From Planctomycetota bacterium (GTDB lineage Bacteria > Planctomycetota > Planctomycetia > Pirellulales > Thermoguttaceae): 8,259 nucleotides of DNA. The stretch spans positions 1 to 8,259 of the forward strand of contig JAJYGU010000498.1 in NCBI GenBank assembly GCA_021784975.1, given 5' to 3'. The notes under the pieces are model-generated. The model made no database searches. It had not been told where the DNA came from and was given only the letters and a program-made list of their open reading frames with translations. How positions within the stretch are numbered: the stretch's first letter is position 1; the number at the start of each line of letters is the position of its first letter. A program made the position numbers and the translations under genes. Shown here piece after piece: positions 1 to 6,867 of the stretch.

Positions 1-15
1 GGTGCCTGACCTACT
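1..15. repeat. Second partial copy of the GTCAGGTACC repeat
   Basis: GGTGCCTGACCTACT at the window edge matches the reverse complement of 7835-7849 (GGTACCTGACCTACT) at 14 of 15 bases. The rest of the element, if present, lies outside the window. It directly precedes the ribosome-binding site of the dehydrogenase gene. Confidence 0.5.
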
Positions 16-29
16 GTTGGGAGTTTGCC

Positions 30-1505
30 ATGCGATATGGAGTCGTCAAGAACTACGTGGCGGGACGATGGCGCGACGCCGAGTGCGCCGGCTGCGTCGA
101 AGTCGAGAACCCGAGCAGCGGTGAGCAGCTTGCACAGACGCCGCTTTCGACGGCGGCCGAGGTCCATCGGGCGGTCGAGGTCGCCGCCCAGGCTTTTTGC
201 CAATGGCGCGAAGCGCCGGCCTCGCGGCGGGTGCAGCCGCTCATGCGGTTGGCGGCCCTGCTGCGGGAAAATGAAGACCGGCTCACCCGCGGCATTGCCG
301 AAGAGATGGGCAAGTCGTTGCCCGACGCCACCGCCGAGATCAAGCGGGCTGTCGAGAACTGCGAGGTGGCCTGCGGCATGCCCATGCTCCAGCAGGGCGA
401 CAAGCTGGTAGGGGCGGCGGCCGGCATCGACGGCGAGGTGTTGCGGTTGCCGCTGGGGGTGTTCGCCATGGCCGCCCCGTTCAATTTCCCCGGCATGGTC
501 CCCTTCTGGTTCTTCCCTTACGCCCTGGCCGCCGGCAATACGTTCATCGTCAAACCCTCCGAGCGCGTCCCGCTGACCATGCAGGCCATCACCGGGCTGA
601 TCGACCAGTGCGGCTTTCCGCCGGGGGTGTTCAACCTGGTCAACGGCGACCGGGTGGCGGTCGACGCCCTGTTGGAACATCCGGCGGTCCGCGGCTTCTC
701 GCTGGTCGGGGCGTCGAAGACCTGCCGGCTGGTGGCCGAGAAATGCGCCCGCAACAACAAGCGCTGCCAGGCGATGGGCTCCGCCAAGAACCACCTGGTG
801 GTCATGCCGGATGCCAAGGTCGACGAGGTCGTCCGCAACATGATTACCTCCTGTTACGGCTGCGCCGGCCAGCGGTGTATGGCTGCCTCGGCCATCGTGG
901 CAGTGGGCGACCCGATGTATCGGACCATGTGCGAGCGATTCATCGAGACCTCGCGGCAGGTGATCGTGGCTGATCCGCTCGACCCGGCGGTAGCCGACGA
1001 AGCCATGGTCATGGGACCGGTCATCTCGGCCAGGGCCAAGCAGTTCATCTCGGGGATGATCGAGACGGGTTTGCAAGAAGGGGCCACGTTGGCCCTGGAC
1101 GGCCGCGGCATCCGGGTGCCCAAATGCGAGCGGGGGCATTTTGTCGGCCCCACCGTGTTCGTCGACGTTCGCCCCGGCATGGAGATTCACAAGACCGAGA
1201 TCTTTGGCCCGGTGGTGGTGATGCTCAAGGCCGACCGCTTCGACGACGCCGTGCGGATCATCAACCAGCACCAGTACGGCAACGGGGCCTCGATCTACAC
1301 CCAGAGCGGCTATTGGGCCCGGCGGTTCAAGCTCGAGGTCGAGTGCGGCATGATCGGCGTCAACGTGGGCATCCCGGCCCCCGTGGCCCATCTGCCCTTC
1401 GGCGGCGTCAAGGCTTCGCTCTACTCGGACATCAAGGCCCAAGGCCGGGCCGTGGTCGATTTCTTCACCGAACAAAGAGTCATTACGGAGCGTTATTGGG
1501 CTTGA
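30..1505 (+). CDS. mmsA: CoA-acylating methylmalonate-semialdehyde dehydrogenase family protein
   Basis: This 491-residue protein is a full-length aldehyde dehydrogenase of the methylmalonate-semialdehyde dehydrogenase (MmsA/IolA) type. That family converts malonate or methylmalonate semialdehyde plus CoA and NAD+ to acetyl- or propionyl-CoA, CO2 and NADH in the cytoplasm, in valine or myo-inositol breakdown. Visible landmarks are APFNFP at residues 149-154 (oxyanion-hole Asn152), KPSE from Lys175, AKNH at 252-255, the nucleophile in AGQRCMA (Cys283), and EIFGP from Glu390. The usual ALDH general-base glutamate is absent and the AKNH-type motif sits there, as expected for this acylating subfamily. 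The nucleotide loop reads GASKTC (227-232) and departs from the common GSTxxG form. The ATG at 30 is preceded by GGGAG at 19-23 with good spacing. The family call is firm; the exact substrate is inferred. Confidence 0.9.
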   Translation: MRYGVVKNYVAGRWRDAECAGCVEVENPSSGEQLAQTPLSTAAEVHRAVEVAAQAFCQWREAPASRRVQPLMRLAALLRENEDRLTRGIAEEMGKSLPDATAEIKRAVENCEVACGMPMLQQGDKLVGAAAGIDGEVLRLPLGVFAMAAPFNFPGMVPFWFFPYALAAGNTFIVKPSERVPLTMQAITGLIDQCGFPPGVFNLVNGDRVAVDALLEHPAVRGFSLVGASKTCRLVAEKCARNNKRCQAMGSAKNHLVVMPDAKVDEVVRNMITSCYGCAGQRCMAASAIVAVGDPMYRTMCERFIETSRQVIVADPLDPAVADEAMVMGPVISARAKQFISGMIETGLQEGATLALDGRGIRVPKCERGHFVGPTVFVDVRPGMEIHKTEIFGPVVVMLKADRFDDAVRIINQHQYGNGASIYTQSGYWARRFKLEVECGMIGVNVGIPAPVAHLPFGGVKASLYSDIKAQGRAVVDFFTEQRVITERYWA

Positions 1506-1542
1506 AGGCCGCGCCAAGAGACGGAGCGCGAACGTCAATTCC

Positions 1543-1549
1543 GAGGAGG
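1543..1549 (+). promoter_or_regulatory. Orphan strong Shine-Dalgarno GAGGAGG
   Basis: GAGGAGG is a near-ideal ribosome-binding site, but no ATG lies at normal spacing behind it. The nearest in-frame candidates for the downstream fragment are CTG 1565 and GTG 1571, which are 15 and 21 bases away. It most likely belonged to the complete oxidoreductase gene whose tail follows, with the intervening coding sequence deleted. This is inference. Confidence 0.5.
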
Positions 1550-1576
1550 TACAATCTCTGCGCCCTGACCGTGTTG

Positions 1577-1816
1577 GCCAACTTCAATGCCTATTGGCAG
1601 GCCCTGCTGGGCGACAACTGTGTGAAGGACCGCTCCCTGCCGGCCTCCGGTGTGTTCTCGCACCACCGCACCGTGACCACCTGTCACATGGCGAATCTTG
1701 CCATCCGGCTGGGCCGGACGCTACACTGGAACCCGGAGACCGAGCAGATCGTCGGCGACCACGAGGCCAATGCCTGGCAGAGCCGGCCGCAGCGAAAAGG
1801 CTTTGAGATCGACTAA
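1577..1816 (+). pseudogene. C-terminal fragment of Gfo/Idh/MocA family oxidoreductase
   Basis: About 80 codons ending at TAA 1814-1816 read like the extreme C-terminus of planctomycete Gfo/Idh/MocA NAD(P)-dependent oxidoreductases. The recognisable pieces are CVKDR, the FSHHRTVTTCHMANLAIRLG stretch, LHWNPETEQIVGD, EAN and the terminal SRPQRKGFE. Complete members are roughly 400-450 residues with an N-terminal Rossmann fold; no Rossmann glycine motif or substrate domain is found here. The sequence just upstream (1506-1560) is not homologous and belongs to the aldehyde dehydrogenase tail and a short spacer. The fragment has no convincing start codon. It is interpreted as a remnant left by a deletion removing most of the gene between its ribosome-binding site and its last fifth. 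Confidence 0.75.
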
Positions 1817-1840
1817 CATCGTCTAAGAAAGGAACCCATC

Positions 1841-3046
1841 ATGAAGAGACTGATTTTGTTGGCCGCCGCGGCGAGCCTGGCGGGCGGCGTCGGTTTCGGC
1901 CAGCCGGCGGCCCCGACCTTCACCAAGCTGCAACTGAGCGACAAGTTCTACGCCGAAGGGGCGTATTACGGCGACTTCAACCGGGACGGCAGGCTCGACG
2001 TGGTGGCCGGCCCGTTCTGGTATGAAGGTCCGGATTTCAAGAAGAGGCACGAGTACCGTCCGGTGCAGGAGTTCGACCCCAAGGAGTACTCCGACAACTT
2101 CCTCACCTATGTCGGCGACTTCAACGGCGACGGCTGGCCCGACATCCTCATCATCGGCTTCCCCGGCAAACCGGCCTACTGGTACGAGAATCCGGCCGGC
2201 AAAGAGGGCCATTGGAAGCAGCACCTAGCCCTGCCGAATGTGGGCAACGAATCGCCGGTGTGGGGCGACATCAACGGCGACGGCCGGCCCGAGCTGGCCT
2301 TCAACATCGACGGTTACATGGGCTATGCCACTTACGATCCGGCCAAGCCCGATCAACCGTGGACGTTTCACGCCGTTACACCAAACCCGCCGAATAAGGC
2401 CTATTTCCAATTTACCCACGGTATCGGCATCGGCGACATCAACGGCGACGGCCGGGTGGACCTTGTCGAGGCCACCGGCTGGTGGCAACAGCCGGCCCAC
2501 GCTAAACCCGGCCAGCCTTGGATCAAACACCCGTTCCCGTTTGCCGAGGCCGGCGCCCAGATGCTGGTCTACGACGTGGACGGCGACGGGCTCAACGACA
2601 TCGTCACCGTGTGGCACGCCCATCACTACGGCCTAGTCTGGTATAAGCAGCTTCGCGACCCCAAGGGCCGGATCACCTGGAAGCAGAACGTCATCTTGCC
2701 CATCAAGCCCGACCTGAAATCCAACGCCCTGCGCATGAGTCAGATGCACTCCCTCGCTCTGGCCGACATCAACGGCGACGGGCTCAAGGATGTGGTTACC
2801 GGCAAGCGGTTCTGGGCCCACGGGCCCACCGGCGACGTCGAACCCGGCGCCCCGGCGGTACTGTATTGGTTCGAGCTCCGCCGCGACGCAGGCAAGGGAG
2901 CGCACTTCATCCCCCATCTGATCGACAACAACTCGGGCGTGGGCACCCAGGTGGCCGCCGCCGATCTCAACGGTGACGGCATCCCCGACATCATCGTCAG
3001 CAACAAGAAGGGGACGTTCGTCTTTCTCAGTCGGCCAAGGAGGTGA
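1841..3046 (+). CDS. Exported FG-GAP/VCBS repeat beta-propeller protein
   Basis: This 401-residue protein starts with a signal peptide (MKRLILLAAAASLAGG, likely cleavage near residues 20-22). The mature part carries seven calcium-binding-type D-x-[DN]-x-D-G motifs, starting near residues 45, 93, 143, 199, 245, 309 and 375, each followed by a short hydrophobic strand such as DILIIG or DVVTG. Seven such repeats, about 46-66 residues apart, fit an integrin-alpha-like seven-bladed beta-propeller filling the whole protein. No catalytic domain is seen, so a ligand- or glycan-binding role outside the cytoplasmic membrane is inferred. The ATG at 1841 follows AAAGGA at 1828-1833 with good spacing. The gene lies 24 bases after the oxidoreductase remnant and upstream of the GH2 glycosidase, so a shared role in polysaccharide use is plausible but unproven. 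Confidence 0.88.
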   Translation: MKRLILLAAAASLAGGVGFGQPAAPTFTKLQLSDKFYAEGAYYGDFNRDGRLDVVAGPFWYEGPDFKKRHEYRPVQEFDPKEYSDNFLTYVGDFNGDGWPDILIIGFPGKPAYWYENPAGKEGHWKQHLALPNVGNESPVWGDINGDGRPELAFNIDGYMGYATYDPAKPDQPWTFHAVTPNPPNKAYFQFTHGIGIGDINGDGRVDLVEATGWWQQPAHAKPGQPWIKHPFPFAEAGAQMLVYDVDGDGLNDIVTVWHAHHYGLVWYKQLRDPKGRITWKQNVILPIKPDLKSNALRMSQMHSLALADINGDGLKDVVTGKRFWAHGPTGDVEPGAPAVLYWFELRRDAGKGAHFIPHLIDNNSGVGTQVAAADLNGDGIPDIIVSNKKGTFVFLSRPRR

Positions 3047-3051
3047 CAGCC

Positions 3052-3132
3052 GGGGACTGTCCCGATTTTCGCGGCGGACGGGGCTTGTTCCTTGGAAATA
3101 GCTGTATTCGCCGCGAAAATGGGACTGTCCCC
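3052..3132. repeat. REP-like inverted repeat, GGGACTGTCCC family, copy 1
   Basis: The left arm (3052-3076) contains GGGGACTGTCCC then GATTTTCGCGGCG. The right arm (3108-3132) is its near-perfect reverse complement, with one extra base and one central A/T difference. About 30 bases separate the arms and include CTTGTTCCTTGGA. Each arm also contains the small palindrome GGGAC(A/T)GTCCC. The element starts five bases after the propeller gene and could form a large hairpin in its transcript. A related element lies at 5928-6028. Confidence 0.85.
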
Positions 3133-3237
3133 TTCGGCCTGGCCTGGCGGTCGATGTGCCAGAACGAACACCAACGGGCCGCCGACGGCCTGGCCTTCAT
3201 GAAACGCGAAACGGCCCGGCGGTGGAGCAAACACCCA

Positions 3238-5688
3238 ATGTCCAAACATGGCGTCCTGATCTTTTTGGCCCTCGCCGTCGGCTTGTCTTCTGGCGCATCG
3301 CGAGCCGCGGGCTACGATACGCGGCCGCGGTTCGTCGCCCCGACCAATCAACGGGAGTTGGACGCTCGAATCGCCGAGTTGCGGCGGCAGTACGAGCCGT
3401 ACCTGCGGTCACTGCCGCCGCCGCTTGCGAAGCGGCCCCGCACGCCGCTCCCGCGACAGTGGCGATTCACGTTCGAGGCCAAGCAAACGCCAAAAACCGA
3501 GGCAGTGCCGCCCGCGCCAGCCTGGTACGGCGAGACCTTCGACGATTCCCACTGGCAGATTACCACCGTGCCCGAGTGGCGCTACCGGACGCGCGAGGGT
3601 GATACGGCCTTGGAGCCCACGAACGTCGCCAAGTACGTGGGCCACGCGACCACGGCCGACACCATCTGCTGGTATCGCACCACCTTTTCCGCTCCAAGAG
3701 CGGCGACCGGCCGGCGGCAGTGGCTCTGCTTCGACGGCGTCGATTGGCAGGCCCAAATCTACCTCAACGGCCAACTGCTGGGCAGCCATTACGTGTACTA
3801 CGAGCCTTTTCGTTTTGACGTGACCGGCAAACTGAAGCCGAGCAATACACTGGCGGTTCGGGTGATTTCCGGCCGGTCCTATGGCGAGCCGATGACCTAT
3901 TGGGCCTTGTTCCCGGACATTCGCGCGGCCGAACAGCGCTATGCGCCCGACCGAGCCCAGTCGATCCGCGGCAACCTGCCCATCGGCTACCACGCCGGCT
4001 GCGGCTTCGGCATCCACCGCGACGTGTACTTGGAGCAAACCGGGCCAGTCCTTGTCTCCGACGTATTTGCCCGCAACGATCTGTCCGACGGTAATGCCTG
4101 CATCAAGGTGGAACTCGACAGTGCCAAAGCCGGCGCGGCGGAAATGGAGGTCGAGCTGCTGCCCGAGAACTGCGCGGGCCGATCCTACGCAAGCACCAAG
4201 GTTTGCAGGCTGCCCGCCGGGCCGAGCGTTGAGTCGCTGGACGTTCCCATGCCGGCGGCCCGTATCTGGTCGTCGGAAGCGCCCAACCTTTACCGCGGCC
4301 GCGTGACGGTGCGGAAAAATGGCGCGATCCTCGATGCCAAGGATGTCCTCTTTGGTTGCCGCAGCTTCACGCTCGCACAACATCGGAAGAGCCCGTCGCT
4401 GCCCGACGGCATGTTCCTCCTAAACGGCAGGCCGATCTATCTCCGCGGCACGAACATCCAAGGACTGAACGCCTACTGGTATTGGGGCCAGACGGAGCAG
4501 TTGCTGCACGCCATCTTGTTGCTCAGGGCGGGCAATTTCAACGCCGTTCGCTCCTGCCAGCACGTCGAGTTCCCCGAGGTCCGCGAGTGGCTCGATCGGC
4601 TGGGCATGATGTCCGAACAGGACCAGGGCGGCGGCTACAACGGCAGCATCGACACGGGCATTCGCCGCGGGCCGCACATCCACACCGGCACGGTGCTGGC
4701 CCGGCAGTGCTACAACAACCCCGGTGTGGTCCTCCTCTGTTTCGGCAACGAACATGAGTTCGACGCGGCTCCCATCGTCCGCGCGGCCCTGGCCGTCGAT
4801 CCGCAGCGGATCTTCAAGCCCATCAGCGGCCGTTTCACCCATAGCTCAAAGCCTTGGGATCTACCGAAAGACCTTCTCGCCAACGCCATTGACGACGGCC
4901 ATCCCTACGGCGGCTGGTACGGCAAGGTCTCTCCGCAGACGTGGAGCAACCTGGAGATCTTCTCCCGGCCGCGGATGGTGACGCTCGGCGAGTTTGGCGC
5001 CGAGGCCCTCGACGCCTACGAGACGATGCGCGACCATTACCCGCCCCAGTTCCAGCCTCCCGCCGCGGAGTCCGACACGCTTTGGGCCGCCTCGCAGGTC
5101 GAGAAGCACGACCTCAAGCAAATGGTTGGCCTCGGCCGCAAGCCCACGAACCTCGGCGAGTACATCGAGGCCAGCCAGAACTACCAGGAGGCCGTGCTGG
5201 CCGACAAGGTGACCGGCATGCGGCTCTCGCCGCGGACGGTGGCCGGCTACTTCCATTTCCACTTCCTCGACGTGGTGCCCGTTTTCTGGCCGAAATCGAT
5301 CGTCAGCCACGATCATCGCCCCAAGAAGGCCTACTACCAGTTGGCGCAGCTCAACCAGCCGGTGGTCGCCGTGCCGCAGCTCAGCGGCCGCAGGCCCGAT
5401 GCGATGACCCTTTGGATCGCCAACGATCTTACGGAGACTTTTTCCCAAGCCGCCTTGCGATGGACCGTGAGCGACCATGGGCAGACGCTCGTGTCAGGCG
5501 AGCAACGGCTCGACGTCCCGGCGCTCTCGGCGGTGAAAGGCCAGCGGATCGACCTGCTACCGCTGGTCGCCAATCATTCGACGTTGGACCTTCAATTGAT
5601 CATCGCCGACCACAAGGGGCAGATCCTCTCCCGCTACCAGCGCACCGTGCGGAGAGTGCCCGAAGAGGCGCTCCAAGGTAATAGGTAG
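3238..5688 (+). CDS. Exported glycoside hydrolase family 2 protein
   Basis: From ATG 3238 the protein is 816 residues with a signal peptide (hydrophobic VLIFLALAVGL, ASRA cleavage near residue 23). A GH2 sugar-binding jelly-roll domain covers about 75-265 (WYRTTF from Trp145, then LCFDGVDWQAQIYLNG). An Ig-like domain follows at about 269-390, a TIM barrel from about 392 (MFLLNGRPIYLRGTN; NFNAVR), and a beta-rich C-terminal domain from about 706. The acid/base is Glu505 in CFGNEHEF and the nucleophile Glu585 in TLGEFGAE, so the enzyme should be an active retaining glycosidase. Substrate (beta-galactoside, mannoside or glucuronide) cannot be read from the sequence. ATG 3238 is preferred because GGAG at 3224-3227 precedes it and the signal peptide begins there; ATG 3199 would only lengthen the n-region. 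The frame is open back to GTG 3043, but that part reads through a repeat. Confidence 0.88.
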   Translation: MSKHGVLIFLALAVGLSSGASRAAGYDTRPRFVAPTNQRELDARIAELRRQYEPYLRSLPPPLAKRPRTPLPRQWRFTFEAKQTPKTEAVPPAPAWYGETFDDSHWQITTVPEWRYRTREGDTALEPTNVAKYVGHATTADTICWYRTTFSAPRAATGRRQWLCFDGVDWQAQIYLNGQLLGSHYVYYEPFRFDVTGKLKPSNTLAVRVISGRSYGEPMTYWALFPDIRAAEQRYAPDRAQSIRGNLPIGYHAGCGFGIHRDVYLEQTGPVLVSDVFARNDLSDGNACIKVELDSAKAGAAEMEVELLPENCAGRSYASTKVCRLPAGPSVESLDVPMPAARIWSSEAPNLYRGRVTVRKNGAILDAKDVLFGCRSFTLAQHRKSPSLPDGMFLLNGRPIYLRGTNIQGLNAYWYWGQTEQLLHAILLLRAGNFNAVRSCQHVEFPEVREWLDRLGMMSEQDQGGGYNGSIDTGIRRGPHIHTGTVLARQCYNNPGVVLLCFGNEHEFDAAPIVRAALAVDPQRIFKPISGRFTHSSKPWDLPKDLLANAIDDGHPYGGWYGKVSPQTWSNLEIFSRPRMVTLGEFGAEALDAYETMRDHYPPQFQPPAAESDTLWAASQVEKHDLKQMVGLGRKPTNLGEYIEASQNYQEAVLADKVTGMRLSPRTVAGYFHFHFLDVVPVFWPKSIVSHDHRPKKAYYQLAQLNQPVVAVPQLSGRRPDAMTLWIANDLTETFSQAALRWTVSDHGQTLVSGEQRLDVPALSAVKGQRIDLLPLVANHSTLDLQLIIADHKGQILSRYQRTVRRVPEEALQGNR

Positions 5689-5715
5689 GGTGGGTCGAGC
5701 GGAGCGAGCCCCACC
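5687..5715. repeat. GGTGGGTCGAGC hairpin repeat after GH2
   Basis: GGTGGGTC (5689-5696) pairs with GCCCCACC (5708-5715) with one mismatch around an 11-base loop rich in GAGCG. It begins at the GH2 stop codon. The wording resembles a dispersed palindrome family known to me from planctomycete and cyanobacterial genomes (recollection, not checked). It could help end or stabilise the GH2 transcript, but there is no T-tract, so it is not a classical intrinsic terminator. Confidence 0.55.
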
Positions 5716-5927
5716 GTGTCCTTCCGGTAGCCGTGTGTGAATCTTTTCGGAGCATGTGGTACCGTGGGCTGTCCAGTCAGAAACTCGTGGAGGACGGCCG
5801 ATGGATACCACCTGAATCCGTGACGGTGTTTTGCGGTTGTGTCTGGGATAGGGCTTGTTCTTGCGGCGGAAATGGAGATGATGGATGGACAGAAAGATTC
5901 ACCTGGAAGGTGAGTGAAAGGAACCTT
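5716..5927. other. Gene-free spacer
   Basis: No reading frame here has a recognisable product, a ribosome-binding site or convincing coding character. The only notable piece is GGGCTTGTTCTTG at 5851-5863. It resembles the internal sequence of the inverted repeat at 3052-3132 (GGGCTTGTTCCTTGG) and may be a degenerate third copy. Confidence 0.5.
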
Positions 5928-6028
5928 AGCGGCCGTCCAGCAACAACTTCCACTTTCGCCAAGGGGACAGTCCCATTTTCGTCGGACGAAAATTGGGACA
6001 GTCCCCAACTTGTTCTTGGACGGCCGCT
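5928..6028. repeat. Nested inverted repeat, GGGACAGTCCC family, copy 2
   Basis: The inner palindrome spans 5963-6006: GGGGACAGTCCC then ATTTTCGTC, and the reverse complement GACGAAAATTGGGACAGTCCCC, with almost no loop. It is framed by outer arms at 5928-5949 and 6007-6028 that match as inverted repeats at 19 of 22 positions, beginning AGCGGCCGTCCA. The right outer arm contains CTTGTTCTTGGA, close to CTTGTTCCTTGGA inside copy 1. The layout suggests a REP doublet or small non-autonomous mobile element. No transposase gene for it lies in the window. Confidence 0.85.
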
Positions 6029-6181
6029 TATGCAAGAGCGACCAAACGCAACGATGGATATTTCCCGCCGCTTGCATCCGTTTCCACAACCGTGCAAAAT
6101 GGCGCGCTGATCATGGATTCAGGCCCCAAACGGGTCCGAAGAGCTTCGTCCGCGGCTGACCGGTTCGATGCCCAATATCAA
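6029..6181. other. Gene-free spacer before the corrinoid-protein unit
   Basis: No supported coding sequence was found. No clear sigma-70-like -35/-10 pair could be picked with confidence, although the promoter of the downstream two-gene unit is expected between here and 6243. Confidence 0.4.
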
Positions 6182-6231
6182 GGGCGGAGGATTCCATGGA
6201 CCCGCACTCCGCCCGTTCGCACGTCTGGTGA
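6182..6231 (+). promoter_or_regulatory. Possible leader hairpin with 11-codon mini-ORF
   Basis: GGGCGGAG (6182-6189) and CTCCGCCC (6207-6214) form a perfect 8-base inverted repeat around a 17-base loop. The left arm overlaps a good Shine-Dalgarno sequence (GGAGG, 6186-6190), and the loop holds an ATG at 6196. That ATG opens an 11-codon frame (MDPHSARSHVW) ending at TGA 6229-6231, twelve bases before the next gene's ATG. The hairpin would mask both the ribosome site and the start. It could be a translational leader or a chance structure next to a vestigial start. Confidence 0.35.
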
Positions 6232-6243
6232 GCGCTGGCTGTC

Positions 6244-6867
6244 ATGCCCATAGATGCCGACCTGTACCTGGACCGAATCGACCTGTCCCGCTATACGGGC
6301 ACGGAAACCTGCCAGCTCTGCCGCGTCGATTCGCTGGCGGAACTGCTCAGCCGCCTGCGGTCGGGCCAGGTCTGCGGCGGCCAATGCCCTCACTGGCCTG
6401 CTGAGCGCGTCGAGGCCTTTCAAATGGCCGTCAACGCCGGCCAGGTGCTGCCCCGCATCCCGGCTCTGAGTGTCCCGCAACCGGTCGAGGCCGGCCTGTT
6501 CGACGTGAACCGACCGACCGCGGGCTGCCCGGTGTTGGTCACGGGCAACTCCCGGCTGACGCAGCAGGTACTGCTGTCCGTCCTGTCGACCACGACCGCG
6601 CCCATGTGGATGCTCTCGGTCGACACCGCCGGCCACACCGTCGACATGTCGCTGGTTTATCGCACGCTCACCCCCGAGGCCATCGCCCAGGCGATTCAAT
6701 CCGGCGAGCCGAGCGCGGGCGGCTTCACCGGACGAATCATCTTGCCCGGCCTGGCCGAAACGCTGGCTGGACCGGTGTCCGCCCTGGTCGGCCGCCGCGT
6801 TGAAGGCGGCCCCATCTGTGCAGCCGAACTGCCCCTGTTCTTCGGCTCGGATTGGGGAAGGAGATGA
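6244..6867 (+). CDS. Mini corrinoid iron-sulfur protein (AcsC/CdhE-like, no TIM barrel)
   Basis: This 207-residue protein resembles the two ends of the large subunit of the corrinoid iron-sulfur protein (AcsC/CdhE), which carries methyl groups to acetyl-CoA synthase. Residues 1-65 look like its Fe-S domain: Cys23-x2-Cys26, then Cys44-x3-Cys48-Pro. Residues 95-200 match its C-terminal corrinoid-binding domain: PVLVTGNSRLT (96-106), APMWMLSVDTAGHTV (119-133), RIILPGLAETLAG (164-176), then VGRR. The roughly 250-residue TIM barrel between these domains in AcsC (about 445 residues) is missing. By spacing, the third classical Fe-S cysteine is Leu31, and Cys44 is extra. There is no signal peptide or membrane segment. 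A cytoplasmic corrinoid-binding or methyl-carrier role is inferred. The ATG at 6244 follows GGTGAG at 6227-6232, and an in-frame TGA at 6229 limits upstream extension. Confidence 0.75.
   Translation: MPIDADLYLDRIDLSRYTGTETCQLCRVDSLAELLSRLRSGQVCGGQCPHWPAERVEAFQMAVNAGQVLPRIPALSVPQPVEAGLFDVNRPTAGCPVLVTGNSRLTQQVLLSVLSTTTAPMWMLSVDTAGHTVDMSLVYRTLTPEAIAQAIQSGEPSAGGFTGRIILPGLAETLAGPVSALVGRRVEGGPICAAELPLFFGSDWGRR

Noticed and set aside
1124..1576. Upstream extension of the Gfo/Idh/MocA fragment frame
   Set aside because: The frame is open back to 1124, but only as an out-of-phase shadow of the dehydrogenase gene; similarity to the oxidoreductase begins near 1580.
3409..4383. 324-codon open frame on the minus strand
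   Set aside because: It lies wholly opposite the well-supported GH2 gene, shows no domain and has the composition of an antisense shadow in GC-rich DNA.
4861..5478. 205-codon minus-strand frame
   Set aside because: Also opposite GH2 catalytic and C-terminal coding sequence; no recognisable family.
5963..6006. Intrinsic terminator or CRISPR repeat
   Set aside because: No T-tract follows the hairpin, and there is no series of equally spaced direct repeats with unique spacers anywhere in the window.
5733..6110. 125-codon + strand frame in the spacer (and minus-strand frames at 5777-6097 and 5634-6089)
   Set aside because: They read straight through the palindromic repeats, lack a ribosome site and have no protein-like pattern.
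6178..6699. 173-codon minus-strand frame
   Set aside because: Antisense of the corrinoid-type protein, whose motifs make the + strand clearly the coding one.
6244..6867. HgcA-like mercury methylation protein
   Set aside because: HgcA shares the corrinoid domain, but the NVWCAAGK-type cap helix and C-terminal membrane segments are absent, and no HgcB-like ferredoxin follows.
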